DNA from: Branchiostoma floridae | Lineage: Eukaryota; Chordata; Leptocardii; Amphioxiformes; Branchiostomatidae | Length of the DNA: 64,000 nt | Reading direction: 5' to 3' | Assembly (NCBI RefSeq): GCF_000003815.2 | Contig: NC_049988.1 | Span: 9,641,645-9,705,644 of the forward strand | Shown here: positions 10,819-21,589 of the stretch, one piece after another | Layout: the number at the start of each line of letters is the position of its first letter | How positions within the stretch are numbered: the first letter of the stretch is position 1 | Translations under genes and position numbers: made by a program | The notes under the pieces: model-generated | Told to the model about the DNA's origin: nothing | Database searches by the model: none | What the model saw: only the letters and a program-made list of their open reading frames with translations

Positions 10819-13419
10819 TTACTTTTTCTTAAAGAGTTTCTTCATTTTCTTCCCCAGTGATCTGTCTGCCTCTTTCTTCCCCTCAGTATCGTCTGTGGTC
10901 CAGTCGGAATCACTCATCTCTTCCGTCAAAGCCGGAGCGTTAACGTTTCGCCTCAAAGCCTCGGCCGTCGGGTCCTGAGTTCTTCTTTTCCGTTGCAAAA
11001 TTGCTTTGAACTTTTTCATCTTCATGTGCGATTTACTTTTTGAACCGTCCTCTGGTTCTGATGACGTAAGTGATGAGGTGGTCACGTGACTCAGGTTGCT
11101 GCTTGTGCTGAGAATACTCGCAATGCTTGTTTTTCGTCGAGTGTCGTTTTCTATAGACTTGTCGTTACCATGGTGATCGTCATGATCTTCCCTCGGCGCC
11201 AAAAAGCCGTCTGAAATCTTGTTTTCCTGTCCGTTCTGTGAGGAAGTGTCCTCGGAGTCGTTTTGCCCGAAGAAAGGGATGTTAAACGCAGTTCTGATCC
11301 GGTCTGCTAGTGTCACCACTTCGTGCTGGTCTCCCGGACTGGTTTCAGGCGGTTCCGTACCATTCTGTTGGGTTGTGCTTTGTTTGTCTTCACCATTTTC
11401 GCCCTCATCTGTGACGCCTGGGACGCGATGTTTCAACCAATCAGAGCTCGCGGATGGTTCTCTATCTGACGTTACATCCTCCTCTCCAGAGTTCCCAGAA
11501 TGCACCTCTGCAATCGTCTCATTGGCTCCATTCTCTTCTGCCCACATACTGCGCAGGCGCGTACGTGCCGCCTCTCTGTCACGTCTGAACTTCTCCATTT
11601 CCCCTTTCTTATCCTCTGTCATGAGACCCAACCACTTCTCTGAGACACTTTCGCGCCTTCTTTTCGTGTCTTTATCTTTTGAGGGATCAACTGAGGGCTT
11701 GGACGATTTGCTCTTTGCTATGCGTCCCTCGTATCCGTTGTGGCCACTTTCCGTCGATTTGCGTGAGTTTGTCATTTCAGTATGATCTCCAAAATCGTGA
11801 TTTTTCCTTCCTTTCGAAGCCAATGTCTCAGCGCTACTACTCTTCTCTTCATTTAAGTCTTCGCGCTCCTCGTTGGATACCACCAGCAGGCCATCGACAT
11901 GAGATATATCCTCCTCTTCTTCTCTTAATGCCGTGAAAAGTGACCTACGGCGTTTCTTCGTGGCATTGCCGCCTTGAGATACTTTCTTTGCCGTTTCATC
12001 CACACTCATCCTACGCTCAGTGCGTTTAGTTTTCATTGGAACCTCTACACTTGCTGTTTTCCGCTCACTTTGCGTGTCGTGATGATTGTGTTTGACCTTG
12101 TTGACGAAGGACAGCCACAGCTTTTCTTTCCCGTGGCTTCTGTTGTCTGTCGGTTTCTCATGTTTCTCAGCTTCGGTCTCAGGAATTTTCACCCCCTTCT
12201 TTGTTTTGAGCTTAGCAACTGCATCTTTCCATTTGCGGTGACTTTTGTGCCTACTGTTGTGTTCTTTGGATGTTGTTTTTTCGGACGTTGTCGTCGATGA
12301 CGCATCTGCGGACGTAGACGTCGGTGACGCCGCCGAGAGCGCGGGGCGATGTCCCTGTACCCTTGTCCCGTCCAGGCTCCCAATGAAATCATGGCTGCTC
12401 AGGTCTGAACCCTTTGCCGGAGTAAACACAATACTTCTTTGGCTGCTGGCTGGACTTTCCGTCGGTGTTGCTTCTGGCAAAACTTCAGCCAGGTATCTTA
12501 TCATTTCTGGATAGAGTTCCACAATCTCGCGTTCTGTCCCGCATTTGATCAGATGTTCAAAAAGAGCCAAGGTGTCTCGCCTACTGGTGCCGAATCCCCC
12601 GTGAGCGGACATGTAGGCTTTCTCTGCTTGTATGTCCCTCCGAATTTCTGTGGCCATTTTGTCCACTTGGTCCTCCAGAAATCTTCGCCTGTGTGCAACT
12701 TGCATAGTAACGTCGTGAAGTTGCCTTTCGGTTTGTTCTCTTATCATTTGGCGGATGGTTTCGATGTATTCTTCTGCTGTGCTCGCTGGGTCGAGTTTCG
12801 TCGCACGCTCGCTCGCTTTTGCCAAATCTTTTCGGCGAGACTGCGCCAAGGTTGCGATGTCCGTTACTTCGTGCGACCGGTGGACATCATCAACGCATGC
12901 CCTGCAGATCTCAGCATCGCAAGTCTCGCAGAACACCTCGCGAGACTTTCCGTGGAAATGGCACACGCCAGAGTCCCCCGAATGTCTCTCCCGCAAGTGG
13001 TGACAGGTGCACCTGTGGCACAGTAAGTCCTCACACTCTTCACAGCGACGGTTCACCGGAGCGGTCAGCCGGTCTGGAGGGGGGATATCGTACTCTCTGT
13101 CCCGACAGTAATGTCGCAGGTACCCGCTCTCCTCTTGCGCTCTGACCGCAGAGCTCTCCGCAGCAACTCTTTTCAAGAAGTCGTAACTTGTGCTTTTAAG
13201 TCCATCCAGACCGTCTTCAGGAAGAGAGAAAGTTTGTTGACAAGACGGGCAGACGACGACGCTGACGTGGTACCGGTGGTTGCTATAGGCGACCAAACAA
13301 CGCAGACAGAAGACGTGCCAACAGGGAAGAACGCAGGGGTCGTCCAGCGGTTCGTCACAGAGGTCACAAACGATAAAGTTAAACTCGTCACCACGCTCTT
13401 CCACAGGACCGGTCGCCAT
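10819..13419 (-). CDS. TRIM-like RING/B-box/coiled-coil protein with long disordered tail
   Basis: Probable E3 ubiquitin ligase of 866 residues, coding region in one exon, starting at the ATG at 13419. In-frame sequence 12 bases upstream begins with GTG and follows an AG acceptor-like site, so a 5' UTR intron is likely. The RING finger is complete C3HC4: C18, C21, C33, H35, C38, C41, C57, C60. A B-box1-like cluster begins at C126/C129/C134/C137. B-box2 is complete: C153, H156, C164, C167, C172, C175, H180, H183. A helical coiled-coil region spans about 187-270. After about 320 the protein is a low-complexity Ser/Thr/Glu/Lys-rich tail of some 540 residues ending in a polybasic KKMKKLFKKK. There is no NHL, B30.2 or filamin-type domain, so the substrate is unknown. 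Single-exon TRIM genes are common where the family has expanded. Domain assignment is strong; function is inferred. Confidence 0.88.
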   Translation of the reverse strand: MATGPVEERGDEFNFIVCDLCDEPLDDPCVLPCWHVFCLRCLVAYSNHRYHVSVVVCPSCQQTFSLPEDGLDGLKSTSYDFLKRVAAESSAVRAQEESGYLRHYCRDREYDIPPPDRLTAPVNRRCEECEDLLCHRCTCHHLRERHSGDSGVCHFHGKSREVFCETCDAEICRACVDDVHRSHEVTDIATLAQSRRKDLAKASERATKLDPASTAEEYIETIRQMIREQTERQLHDVTMQVAHRRRFLEDQVDKMATEIRRDIQAEKAYMSAHGGFGTSRRDTLALFEHLIKCGTEREIVELYPEMIRYLAEVLPEATPTESPASSQRSIVFTPAKGSDLSSHDFIGSLDGTRVQGHRPALSAASPTSTSADASSTTTSEKTTSKEHNSRHKSHRKWKDAVAKLKTKKGVKIPETEAEKHEKPTDNRSHGKEKLWLSFVNKVKHNHHDTQSERKTASVEVPMKTKRTERRMSVDETAKKVSQGGNATKKRRRSLFTALREEEEDISHVDGLLVVSNEEREDLNEEKSSSAETLASKGRKNHDFGDHTEMTNSRKSTESGHNGYEGRIAKSKSSKPSVDPSKDKDTKRRRESVSEKWLGLMTEDKKGEMEKFRRDREAARTRLRSMWAEENGANETIAEVHSGNSGEEDVTSDREPSASSDWLKHRVPGVTDEGENGEDKQSTTQQNGTEPPETSPGDQHEVVTLADRIRTAFNIPFFGQNDSEDTSSQNGQENKISDGFLAPREDHDDHHGNDKSIENDTRRKTSIASILSTSSNLSHVTTSSLTSSEPEDGSKSKSHMKMKKFKAILQRKRRTQDPTAEALRRNVNAPALTEEMSDSDWTTDDTEGKKEADRSLGKKMKKLFKKK

Positions 13420-13988
13420 AGCAACATTCACTGTAGTATGTGTCCGTTCTGCTGATTGGTCGTTGTTTGCTCAGGCTCTCAGACGGAGTTTGTTCTAGTC
13501 ATTTGAAAGGAAAGAAAAAAAAGTTGTTAATCTATTTCTCCCCGACAGTTAATATATTGTCTGTTTTAAGGCAAAAAAATAGAATATTACTCTATTACTA
13601 CTATTAGGCGATTTCGAAAATAGCAAATGTTCATTTCGGGCCTCAAAACATACTACATGTAGAAGCTTTTCTATGAACAGTATTACATATAGAATTGTGC
13701 GATTCTTTTGGCTGATATAAAACATACGAAGGCCTGAATTGTCACAGCGAGAAAGCTTCTCCTACGAAGGCCCAAAATATCACAAGGAAAACGCGGATCG
13801 AGCTTAATTTTGAGGCACCTTTTTGTAGCCATCAACTCCAGTGACGTAAGAAGCAGATGTGACGTGGCGAGTGACAGTGTTATAGTAATCCCAGTTACGC
13901 CTACGTCACATTTCCTACCCGGGGCCCGACCGGGCTATTTGCGGAAACGACAAATTCAAGTTTATGCTGACCTGACTACGTCATGAAG

Positions 13989-14214
13989 GTGGTATCTCAC
14001 TGCACTTGGGGCACTGGTGCAGTACTGCAGGGTTCGTTCACTGCGGTTGTAATATTTTCGCCGATTTTTTATAAGTTAGATATTGCGTAATACGTAAAGT
14101 ATAACTTAGAAGACAGTAAAATACACAAATCCATGAGGAAATTCGTTCTTTATCTCGGAAATTCGTTGACTCCGCAGTGCCACATCGGTGCCCCAAGTGC
14201 AGTGAGATACCACT
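13989..14214. mobile_element. Hairpin MITE with 26-bp inverted ends
   Basis: GTGGTATCTCACTGCACTTG at 13989 continues to GGGCAC. Its reverse complement (GTGCCCCAAGTGCAGTGAGA, continuing to TACCAC) lies at 14188-14213. About 170 non-coding bases lie between. Confidence 0.7.
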
Positions 14215-14504
14215 TTTAGGTCAACAAACTAAGATTTGTCCCGGATAAGGTGGGACTGCAAATGTAAACGTAAACAAACTTGATGACGGATGTTGTAGAA
14301 ATTGTCTGATCTACTCCCGCCATGTTTGTGATGTATCTTATTCTCATCATGCGAGCAAAAATCAATATGGTAGACTATTGTAGACTACATTTGCAGGGAT
14401 GCTTGAGTATACTTTGATATTTTATCACAAAACAGAGCGATTCTATCTGTAAACCAGTTATTCATATACTTAACTTGTAAGGTTGTTGAAGCACACGAAG
14501 ATTG

Positions 14505-14695
14505 CTAAGAAGACAAGCAGAAATGCCAAGTATACGAACAGAATAGCTAAATGTATGAACAGAATTGCCAAGTATATGAATAGATCTAGAATTACTAAGT
14601 ATTCGGATAGAATTCCCAAATGAAAGCCCAAATGTACGAACAGAGTTGCTAAGTATATATACGAATAGAATTGCCAAGTATACGAATAGAAGAAC
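14505..14695. repeat. Degenerate minisatellite, about 30-bp period
   Basis: Repeated variants of GCCAAGTATACGAATAG and ACAGAATTGC follow each other across the region. The period spans few stop codons on the minus strand, which explains two short hydrophobic open frames there. Confidence 0.7.
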
Positions 14696-17290
14696 ACCAT
14701 AGTCGGTAACATTGCACTGTGTTTTGTAAAATCGCACTGTATTCGTTACAATTGCTGAGTATACCTACCTGCGCACCCCTGCTGATTTGCTCATAGTCGT
14801 GGTGTCCAATTCATATCTAAGCACATTTGTACGGTCACAACACCACAATACACTTGTAAGGTCTCCTTACCTGACTAGATGGCGGACACTAATACACGTA
14901 CAGCGGCTAAATTGGAATTTTGTGACCCTTGATTTCATACTTGAAATATCGATAGCATGTAAGATGTTTTCGTCCCAAATTTCGTCCTACTCATAGAACT
15001 TTCGAATTCATTAATTAATTTTGTTCTAGTTCATGCCTGTAACGAAAGATCAGCATTACTATACACCAAACATCTTTGAAATATTTAGAAGACGACAAAT
15101 AAGGATATAAAATGACAGTCTTACCTTTTAGTTTGCAGCAACGCACCGCGCGTACCGTTCAACTTGAATGTTGGACTCCGAATGTCGTGCCAGTTTTACA
15201 CAAAGCCGACGTCTAACTACAGGTATACAGTCGACCCCAGGAATAGCTTGAACCAGATCTTAGTTAAGAGCATCTTTGTCTTGAAAGCCTTCACACGTCA
15301 CCGCTTTACGTCCAGCACAAAACGATCAACACACTCTATTGTGGTCGAACCTAACTAGGGACATGCCAACAAGCGATCACGACCTTATGATTATCTTACC
15401 GGTCCATGCGTTCCTTCGCACCGATCGTTTTGATTAAAACAAGGGGGTGTTGGTCGAAAGAACGGTGTAGTGAAAGTAAAGTTCGGCGTTTGTGACGCAT
15501 GCCACAAATGCGTAGGTTACCATCGCATAATATCACGACCAGTTGACGCACAAACGGACGTTTAATCAATGGTGTTTTGTTTGCGGGAATATTGAGTTAT
15601 GCCGTCTGGAAAAGGGACGAACCCTCCCTGAGATTCAGAACCAGTTACGTGGCACAACACGTCATGTATCCCAACAATCCCCGGGGCTTTCACGTTAAAT
15701 ATGTTGAGTCTTTTTGTAAGCGACAAAAGAAAGTGATGACAAAGGTTGAATAAAGGTACAAATATGCGGTGTAGTGTGAGATAATCAAATTGGGTGCCTG
15801 TGACCTCAAGTGACTGTCGCGAAGGTCAAAGAGGAGGCGGTAACAAGCTTTTAGGATTCCTCGGCTGCGATCAGATTATCCCCCAAAGAGACTGAGGAAA
15901 GGTGCGGTAATCTCATTTCCTTTGTTCTGTATAAAAATAATCGACTTGGACGTTGTAAGGGGTATTTATAAAAGCCGGAACAACATCGGACGTAAACAAA
16001 AAGTCATTAAGGAAAGAAAAGTGAACTGTAAACATGGTTATATTTGACAATGGTGAAAAATGCTTATATTAGGCAGTGGCGTCGTGAGTCGGCTGGTTTG
16101 ACGCATTTCTGCACAAAAGTAGCGAAGACAAATTCATTTCTATATTTGATCGAATTGAGTACTGTAAATGTATTTAGTTTCGCAGTGGTTTTATTTCGTG
16201 GGAGAGAAAATGGCGTTTTGCGCGGTGTATTAACTTCGCGATTACAAGCAATTCTGTATTACAGTAGAACCGCTAAAGACCTATAGTTTTAGTCCAGTAT
16301 AGATAGTTGATATTGGTACCTGAAGCAATTGTTGTGCAATAAACTATCTATAGTATTGTGCTGACTTAATCATAATTTCCCAGAACGGCCTTTAAAGAAA
16401 ACTTGCAAAGGTTGTGTTGACTAAGCGAAAACATTACCCTCCTATTTCAAAATAAGGTCGACTCTTCCGATCTACCTTGCTGAAGCGTACAGGACGGGCC
16501 CATTCGCAAATTTGGGGAGAAATTCGATTTTTTTGGACAGCGTCACATTTCACCAGTACTATATCTGTGGAGATGATAGCATTAAGCAGGGGAAAGGGCC
16601 ACAAAGGAATGTAAATAAACAGCCTAAAAATAGTTGATAATGGCAGGGTAGCCTTTGGATGCCATCATCGTGCATGCACGTGCGGTTAGCCACATTGTTG
16701 GAGAGTGTGGCGGCTGCGGTCAGGACTAAGAGAGTGAGTACTTGTTTCTCCACTTTAAAAATATCGTCTTAGAAATAGTCATGTAAATGATGAGCCTTAC
16801 ACGCAGAGAAAAAGTAATATTTAGATGGTCCACGAACAATTAATGATGATTCATCTAATTCATAAGTAAGTACATGTACATCTTATGTAGTACATTTTTA
16901 CGTCAACTTTTTTGTTAATTTTTTCTTTTTAATTTAAATACCCAAGTTAGATATTGTGTATCTTTTATACATCCTTCTCGAGACTATATTCCATTCCCAA
17001 ATACCATGAATGCTAGGATCTCATTTCCAAGTAAAACCGAGGCTCTGAACGAAAAACAACTGTTACAGTGCATATCAAGGAATGCATGTATGCACACTTA
17101 GGACGAATTTTTCTGATTTGTTTCTATCATACTTTTCATTTCCGCAAACTTGGTGACGATTTGGAAATGTGACCCTAGTAGATACACAGAATTGAACAGC
17201 CATCTTTGTATCGGGTGCTTGACATTTGTTAATCTTTCAACAAAATTCTTCAAAATGTGTATTCTATTTCTCCACCCTGCCCTTCAGACC

Positions 17291-19369
17291 ATGGCGTCCC
17301 CAGCCGTACGGTTGTTGCTCCTGGTGTCGGCCCTTGTCGGAGTGAAGGCCGCCCCGCCGCCCGATGGGTGCCCGGCGCCCTGCGAGTGCCGCGGCAGTTC
17401 CGTGTACTGCATGTGGGCGGGGCTAACCTCCGTGCCCGCCGGCATCCCACCTGGAACTACCATCCTCAGGCTCAACAATAACCAGGTACGACCAATGAAC
17501 TATCTTTTTCAATAACCAGGTACGACCAATGGACTCGCTTTTTCAATAACCAGGTACGACAAATGAACTCGCTTTTTCAATAACCAGGTACGACTAATGA
17601 ACTCGCTTTTTGAATAACCAGGTACGACCAATGAACTCGCTTTTTCAATAACCAGGTACGACCAATGAACTCGCTTTTTCAATAACCAGGTACGACCAAT
17701 GAACTCGCTTTTTCTTCTTTTATTGCCATGGGGCAATACATTAGTATGACAACTTTTGACCAACTATCTATGGTGATGCATAAAGATGTTAAAAATACAC
17801 ACACCCCGCCCCGATATTGTCGATAGAAGAACTATCTTAAGCTTAACACCACCAAATAATAGATATTAAAGGTACCCCCGGTCCCTCCCACGAAAAAAAG
17901 ATTGAAGGAAACTGTTATGTAGCTTGACACCGATAGACTCTGATTTGACTTCTAATGTTTTTCACGTACAGATTTCAAACCTGCCTCCAAACGCCTTTGC
18001 CAACTTGCCCAACCTCCGCGGACTCGACCTGTCCAGGAACAAGCTAACAAACGTGTCGGCTGAGGTCTTCAAGTCGCTCACCAACTTAGAATGGCTCTAC
18101 CTTTCCAACAACGAGATACAATACATCGCCCCCAACGCTTTCCTACAACAGAGGCATCTCAAAGATCTGTTTCTTCAAGCCAACAACTTGATGGAAATCC
18201 CGAGCGGAGCGCTACAATCCTTAGGAAGTTTGACGTTGTTGGATTTAAGCGAGAACGGTATCAAAAACCTGACCAACGCCGCTTTCACCGGACTAGTTCG
18301 CCTGCAAACGCTGTACTTGAGTGCCAATTGTTTCTCCCATATCGAGAACGGCGCTTTCTCTAGCGTGGCAAATTTAGAGAAGCTTTATATCAACAAGGGC
18401 TGCCTCATGTCCGTTCCGATCAAAGCATTCCAGAATCTGAAAAATCTACTGACACTCGAACTAGGTGTGAACGACATAAGGGTTCTTGCCGAGGAGTCCT
18501 TCTTTGGTATGGGGAGGCTGAAGAGACTGAGACTTAGTAACAACAAGATAGCGCAGATGTCTGCCGCGGCGTTTGGGGGACTAAAGGAGCTGCGATATCT
18601 GGACTTGAAAGCGAATCGCTTAACTGAGCTACTTGATGGAACATTTAGAGCCACTCCAAGCTTGGAAGAGCTTTATCTTTGCATGAATAACATAACGGAG
18701 GTGAAGGGGACCGCTTTTCAGAATGTACCGGGTCTGCAGATGCTCAAGCTAGACGATAACGCCATACAAACATTCCCCGCGGCCACAGTCGCTTCCCTAT
18801 CTAATCTCCAGTCACTGGACCTCTCCGGGAATCCGCTGAAATGCGATTGTTTCTTGCGACCGTTGCGAAAATGGCTCGACGATGCTTCAGCTGAGCTCGC
18901 CATGAGAGAACAGACTACCTGCACGACGCCTGTGGAATTCCTCGGCGCCAGGGTAGATGTGATCCCGCCGGAAAACTTCACGTGTCCCGGTGGAGACCCT
19001 CCGGGCTACGGTCTCCAGGACCAAGTCAACCCAAAAGCAGCGTCGACTCCAACCACTCGACAAATGACGTCATCAACACCCCGTGACGTCAACCCTAACT
19101 GGAATTCGAAGTTCTCTCACTCAGCTGACAGTTCTACAGAGCTAGAAAACCTCTCCGGCATGCAGGCAGAAGAGAGTAAAGAGATAGAGCTCGGGCAGGA
19201 ACTGAGGGAAGAAATGAAGGTACAGATGGATGAGATGAAGGGGGTGCTAGGCTCTGTTCTGGAGAAGCTGTCGGCTCTGGAGGACACCGTCGCCGCCTGT
19301 GCCCAGCCCAGCAGGACCGTGGTGCTGAAGGGCCTTCGGGTCGAGTTCGACGAAGTCGCAGAAAACTGA
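17291..19369 (+). CDS. Secreted leucine-rich-repeat protein with C-terminal coiled coil
   Basis: Exons are 17291-17485 and 17972-19369 (phase 0 intron, CAG/GTACGA donor, GTACAG acceptor), giving 530 residues. The start at 17291 gives a clean signal peptide (MASPAVRLLLLVSALVGVKA); an in-frame upstream ATG at 17150 would bury it. Next come an LRRNT cap (CPAPCECRGSSVYC), about twelve 24-residue extracellular-type LRRs (LxxLxLxxNxI/LxxLxxxAFxxL), and an LRRCT cap (NPLKCDC ... CTTP ... NFTC). A Thr/Ser/Pro-rich spacer and a C-terminal helical segment rich in Glu/Met (about 450-505) follow. There is no transmembrane segment or kinase, TIR or Ig domain, so it should be secreted and perhaps oligomeric. 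The layout resembles SLRP-type or VLR-like matrix or recognition proteins, but the ligand is unknown. The intron cuts the first LRR after NNNQ. Confidence 0.9.
17477..17714 (+). repeat. Seven 34-bp tandem copies of the exon end plus splice donor
   Basis: Copies start at 17477, 17511, 17545, 17579, 17613, 17647 and 17681. Each repeats AATAACCAGGTACGACCAAT and a GAACTCGCTTTTTC tail. The first copy includes the last nine coding bases of exon 1 and the 5' splice site, so six further identical CAG/GTACG sites follow in the intron. Confidence 0.95.
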
Positions 19370-21589
19370 TTTTAGATCTCTTATACCATGGTGGTTTGAC
19401 TACCGGTACTTAGCCAAATAATTCACTTCTAATACAGGCCGTTTCTTATACGTGAACCTGTATATTGAATTAAGTGTCCTTTTTCTTTACAAGTTTGTTC
19501 TGAAGAATTTCATAGGGTATCTAAACGTTCTGACTTCCAGTGCCACTAAAACGGGATTGAAAAAAATCTGTCACTTTATCATGTGTTAAAATCACACCAT
19601 ATATTTTTTATTAAAAAAAGCCAAATATTTTTGGGAAAAGTCATCTACACACGATTAAGATGTCATTTTGTTTGACAAAAGTTCATATTTGGTGCTATAA
19701 AATGTTCCATGCTAATAACTAGATGAATTGTTCAAGCCATTCTTCTCGGGTCGGCAAAGGGGTGTTTTACGCACCCGTCCTGCGAAGCATGGGCTTTTTT
19801 TTCACGACTAGAACCTGTCTTTCCACTAAGCCATTCCTAAATACTGTTGCCCCATGGTGAAGAAAGAAATGCTGTAAAAAAATTCCCCGGTGTGTGTTAC
19901 TGGGTCTGAGCGGGCCAGTAACACTCATAGCACCATCAAGACACTGGGGAGGCTCCCGATATTGCGGTTACCAGGTTTCCCATGATCAATTTGTCACCAT
20001 GTACGTACTTAGGTACCCATATGTTATACATATATCTACACCATATTGCTGCTACGTAAGTCCAACGATTATAAAAAGTACCAGTTGACAAGTCCGTTAT
20101 AAGATAATTTGCATAAATGGGACTGCTTGATGACGTGTGCTTGGTTCCCTTTACGACAGATGGGCAGACCGAACACTTGATCGGGAAAAACTCCACAGTA
20201 AAAGAACCTTCAATGGAGGATTCCCAAAATGTACGTCGATAGTACGAAAAAGGTAAATGGGAATAAAAGGCATCAACCACAAGTTTCAGCCTCTGGTCTC
20301 ATCTGTATGCTTTACTATACATACTACTAGTACTCTCTTCCAACCTTCTCCAGACTATGGTTGGCAGCGAGTCTCGAGCAAGGCCATCTGTGGTTGTGAG
20401 TTGGTCGGCGAGGTTGCCAATACTTATCTCTTATGTCGCAAGCGCCAGCCGGCCAAACATTGTGAAAAATTAAAGTCAAATTCTGCTTGGATGGGATCAG
20501 AGGATAATCTCCAAGCAGATCCTACGATTGCATAAGATAGCATCAAAACTGGCCAAGGAGTGCAGACAGCCAAGGGGTGTATTCCTTGGCCAGTTTTGAT
20601 AACATCTTAAGAGACTGTAGGATCTGCCTGGAGATTAATCTGAGGATTGAACTGGAGCGAGAAAAAGATGGACTCCAAGCTAATCCCAACCCAGCCAGTG
20701 GGAATATTCATAGACAGAATCAGCAAGAAATACACAATAGCCAATAGAATAAGGAATTCACAAAGTCTAAATATTTTGCAGAGGGATGAGTTTTGTTTTG
20801 TGCTCTAATAATCGATCTACCATGCAAAATGAAACATGATAAAAGAAACTATTTTGATTATGTCACTTAAATACTAGTACATGTAGTACCTAAATACATC
20901 TACGTGGAGCAAGTGTTTACTTAGAAACAAATTCTGGGTAGAATACTTGTAACACTGAAGAACTTTCTTGGTAACTGCTAAGAGAAATTAACATTAATCT
21001 TAAAACATTTATTTTTGTCTGGTTAAAACATACAATCAAAAATATCCCTGTCAGTTTCTCCTTTCATTAGAAGTTATGACAACAAAACATGTTATTTCTT
21101 AGACGAAAAATCACTGTATGTAAATAAAGAGCATTATACCATATCCCTTAAAAAACACCCTACGATACTAACATTTCCAGACGAGTCCATAATGGTCCCC
21201 ATTTACAGAACCCCCCGCCCATCTTTAACTTTTCCCCTGATGCTGACAGCTGTCACTCATATCCATTTCATGCTCTGTTCCTGTCCTTCTACTCTAGTAA
21301 GTACCATAACATAATGTTGACCTCTTGAAAAGCTAGCATTGTCATATACATGTGTATACAACTTGCTATAAGACTCATTTACAGTTTATCTTCTAACCTT
21401 TATCGAAGTGGAACAGCCCTACTGATCATAAACACCCCTGTATCTATAATGGACTGCTCCAGGTACAGATAACAGCCATGAGATGAGAACTACTGAGGCA
21501 ATAGTTTAGATAGAAATGACATCACCCCATCCCCCCTTATAACTACCATAAGTGTGATCAACACAGTTTCTCCATAGACTTGGCCATTG
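19370..21589. other. 3' flank of the LRR gene and spacer before SARNP
   Basis: The 3' UTR of the LRR gene presumably occupies the first few hundred bases. The 3' UTR of SARNP lies just below 21590 on the other strand, so the two genes converge. A hairpin element sits at 20480-20688. I see no other gene. Confidence 0.5.
20480..20688. mobile_element. Hairpin MITE (CCAAGCAGATCC type)
   Basis: A long stem-loop: ATCAAAACTGGCCAAGGA pairs with TCCTTGGCCAGTTTTGAT around 20562. The pairing continues outward through CTCCAAGCAGATCCTA against TAGGATCTGCCTGGAG. The CTCCAAGCAGAT motif recurs near 63760 and 63910. Confidence 0.75.

Larger units (their letters stand above)
13420..17290. other. Intergenic region between TRIM-like and LRR genes
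   Basis: Contains a hairpin MITE (13989-14214) and a degenerate minisatellite (14505-14695). Minus-strand donor-like sites lie near 14770 (GCAG/GTAGGT), 14872 (TCAG/GTAAGG) and 15120 (AAAG/GTAAGA). They could end untranslated first exons of the TRIM-like gene, but no acceptor can be assigned with confidence. No other coding gene is supported. Confidence 0.4.

Noticed and set aside
13420-13431. Upstream extension of the TRIM-like protein by four residues
   Set aside because: It would begin with GTG; the ATG at 13419 is the first normal start, and the extension abuts an acceptor-like CTACAG.
11219-13455. Several long frames opposite the TRIM-like gene
   Set aside because: They are antisense shadows of a Ser/Lys/Glu-rich coding sequence.
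16559-16753. Minus-strand frame starting MEKQVLTLLVLTAAATL, possible third small secreted protein
   Set aside because: The N terminus is signal-like, but there is no donor in the phases used by the paralogue pair and no matching second or third exon.
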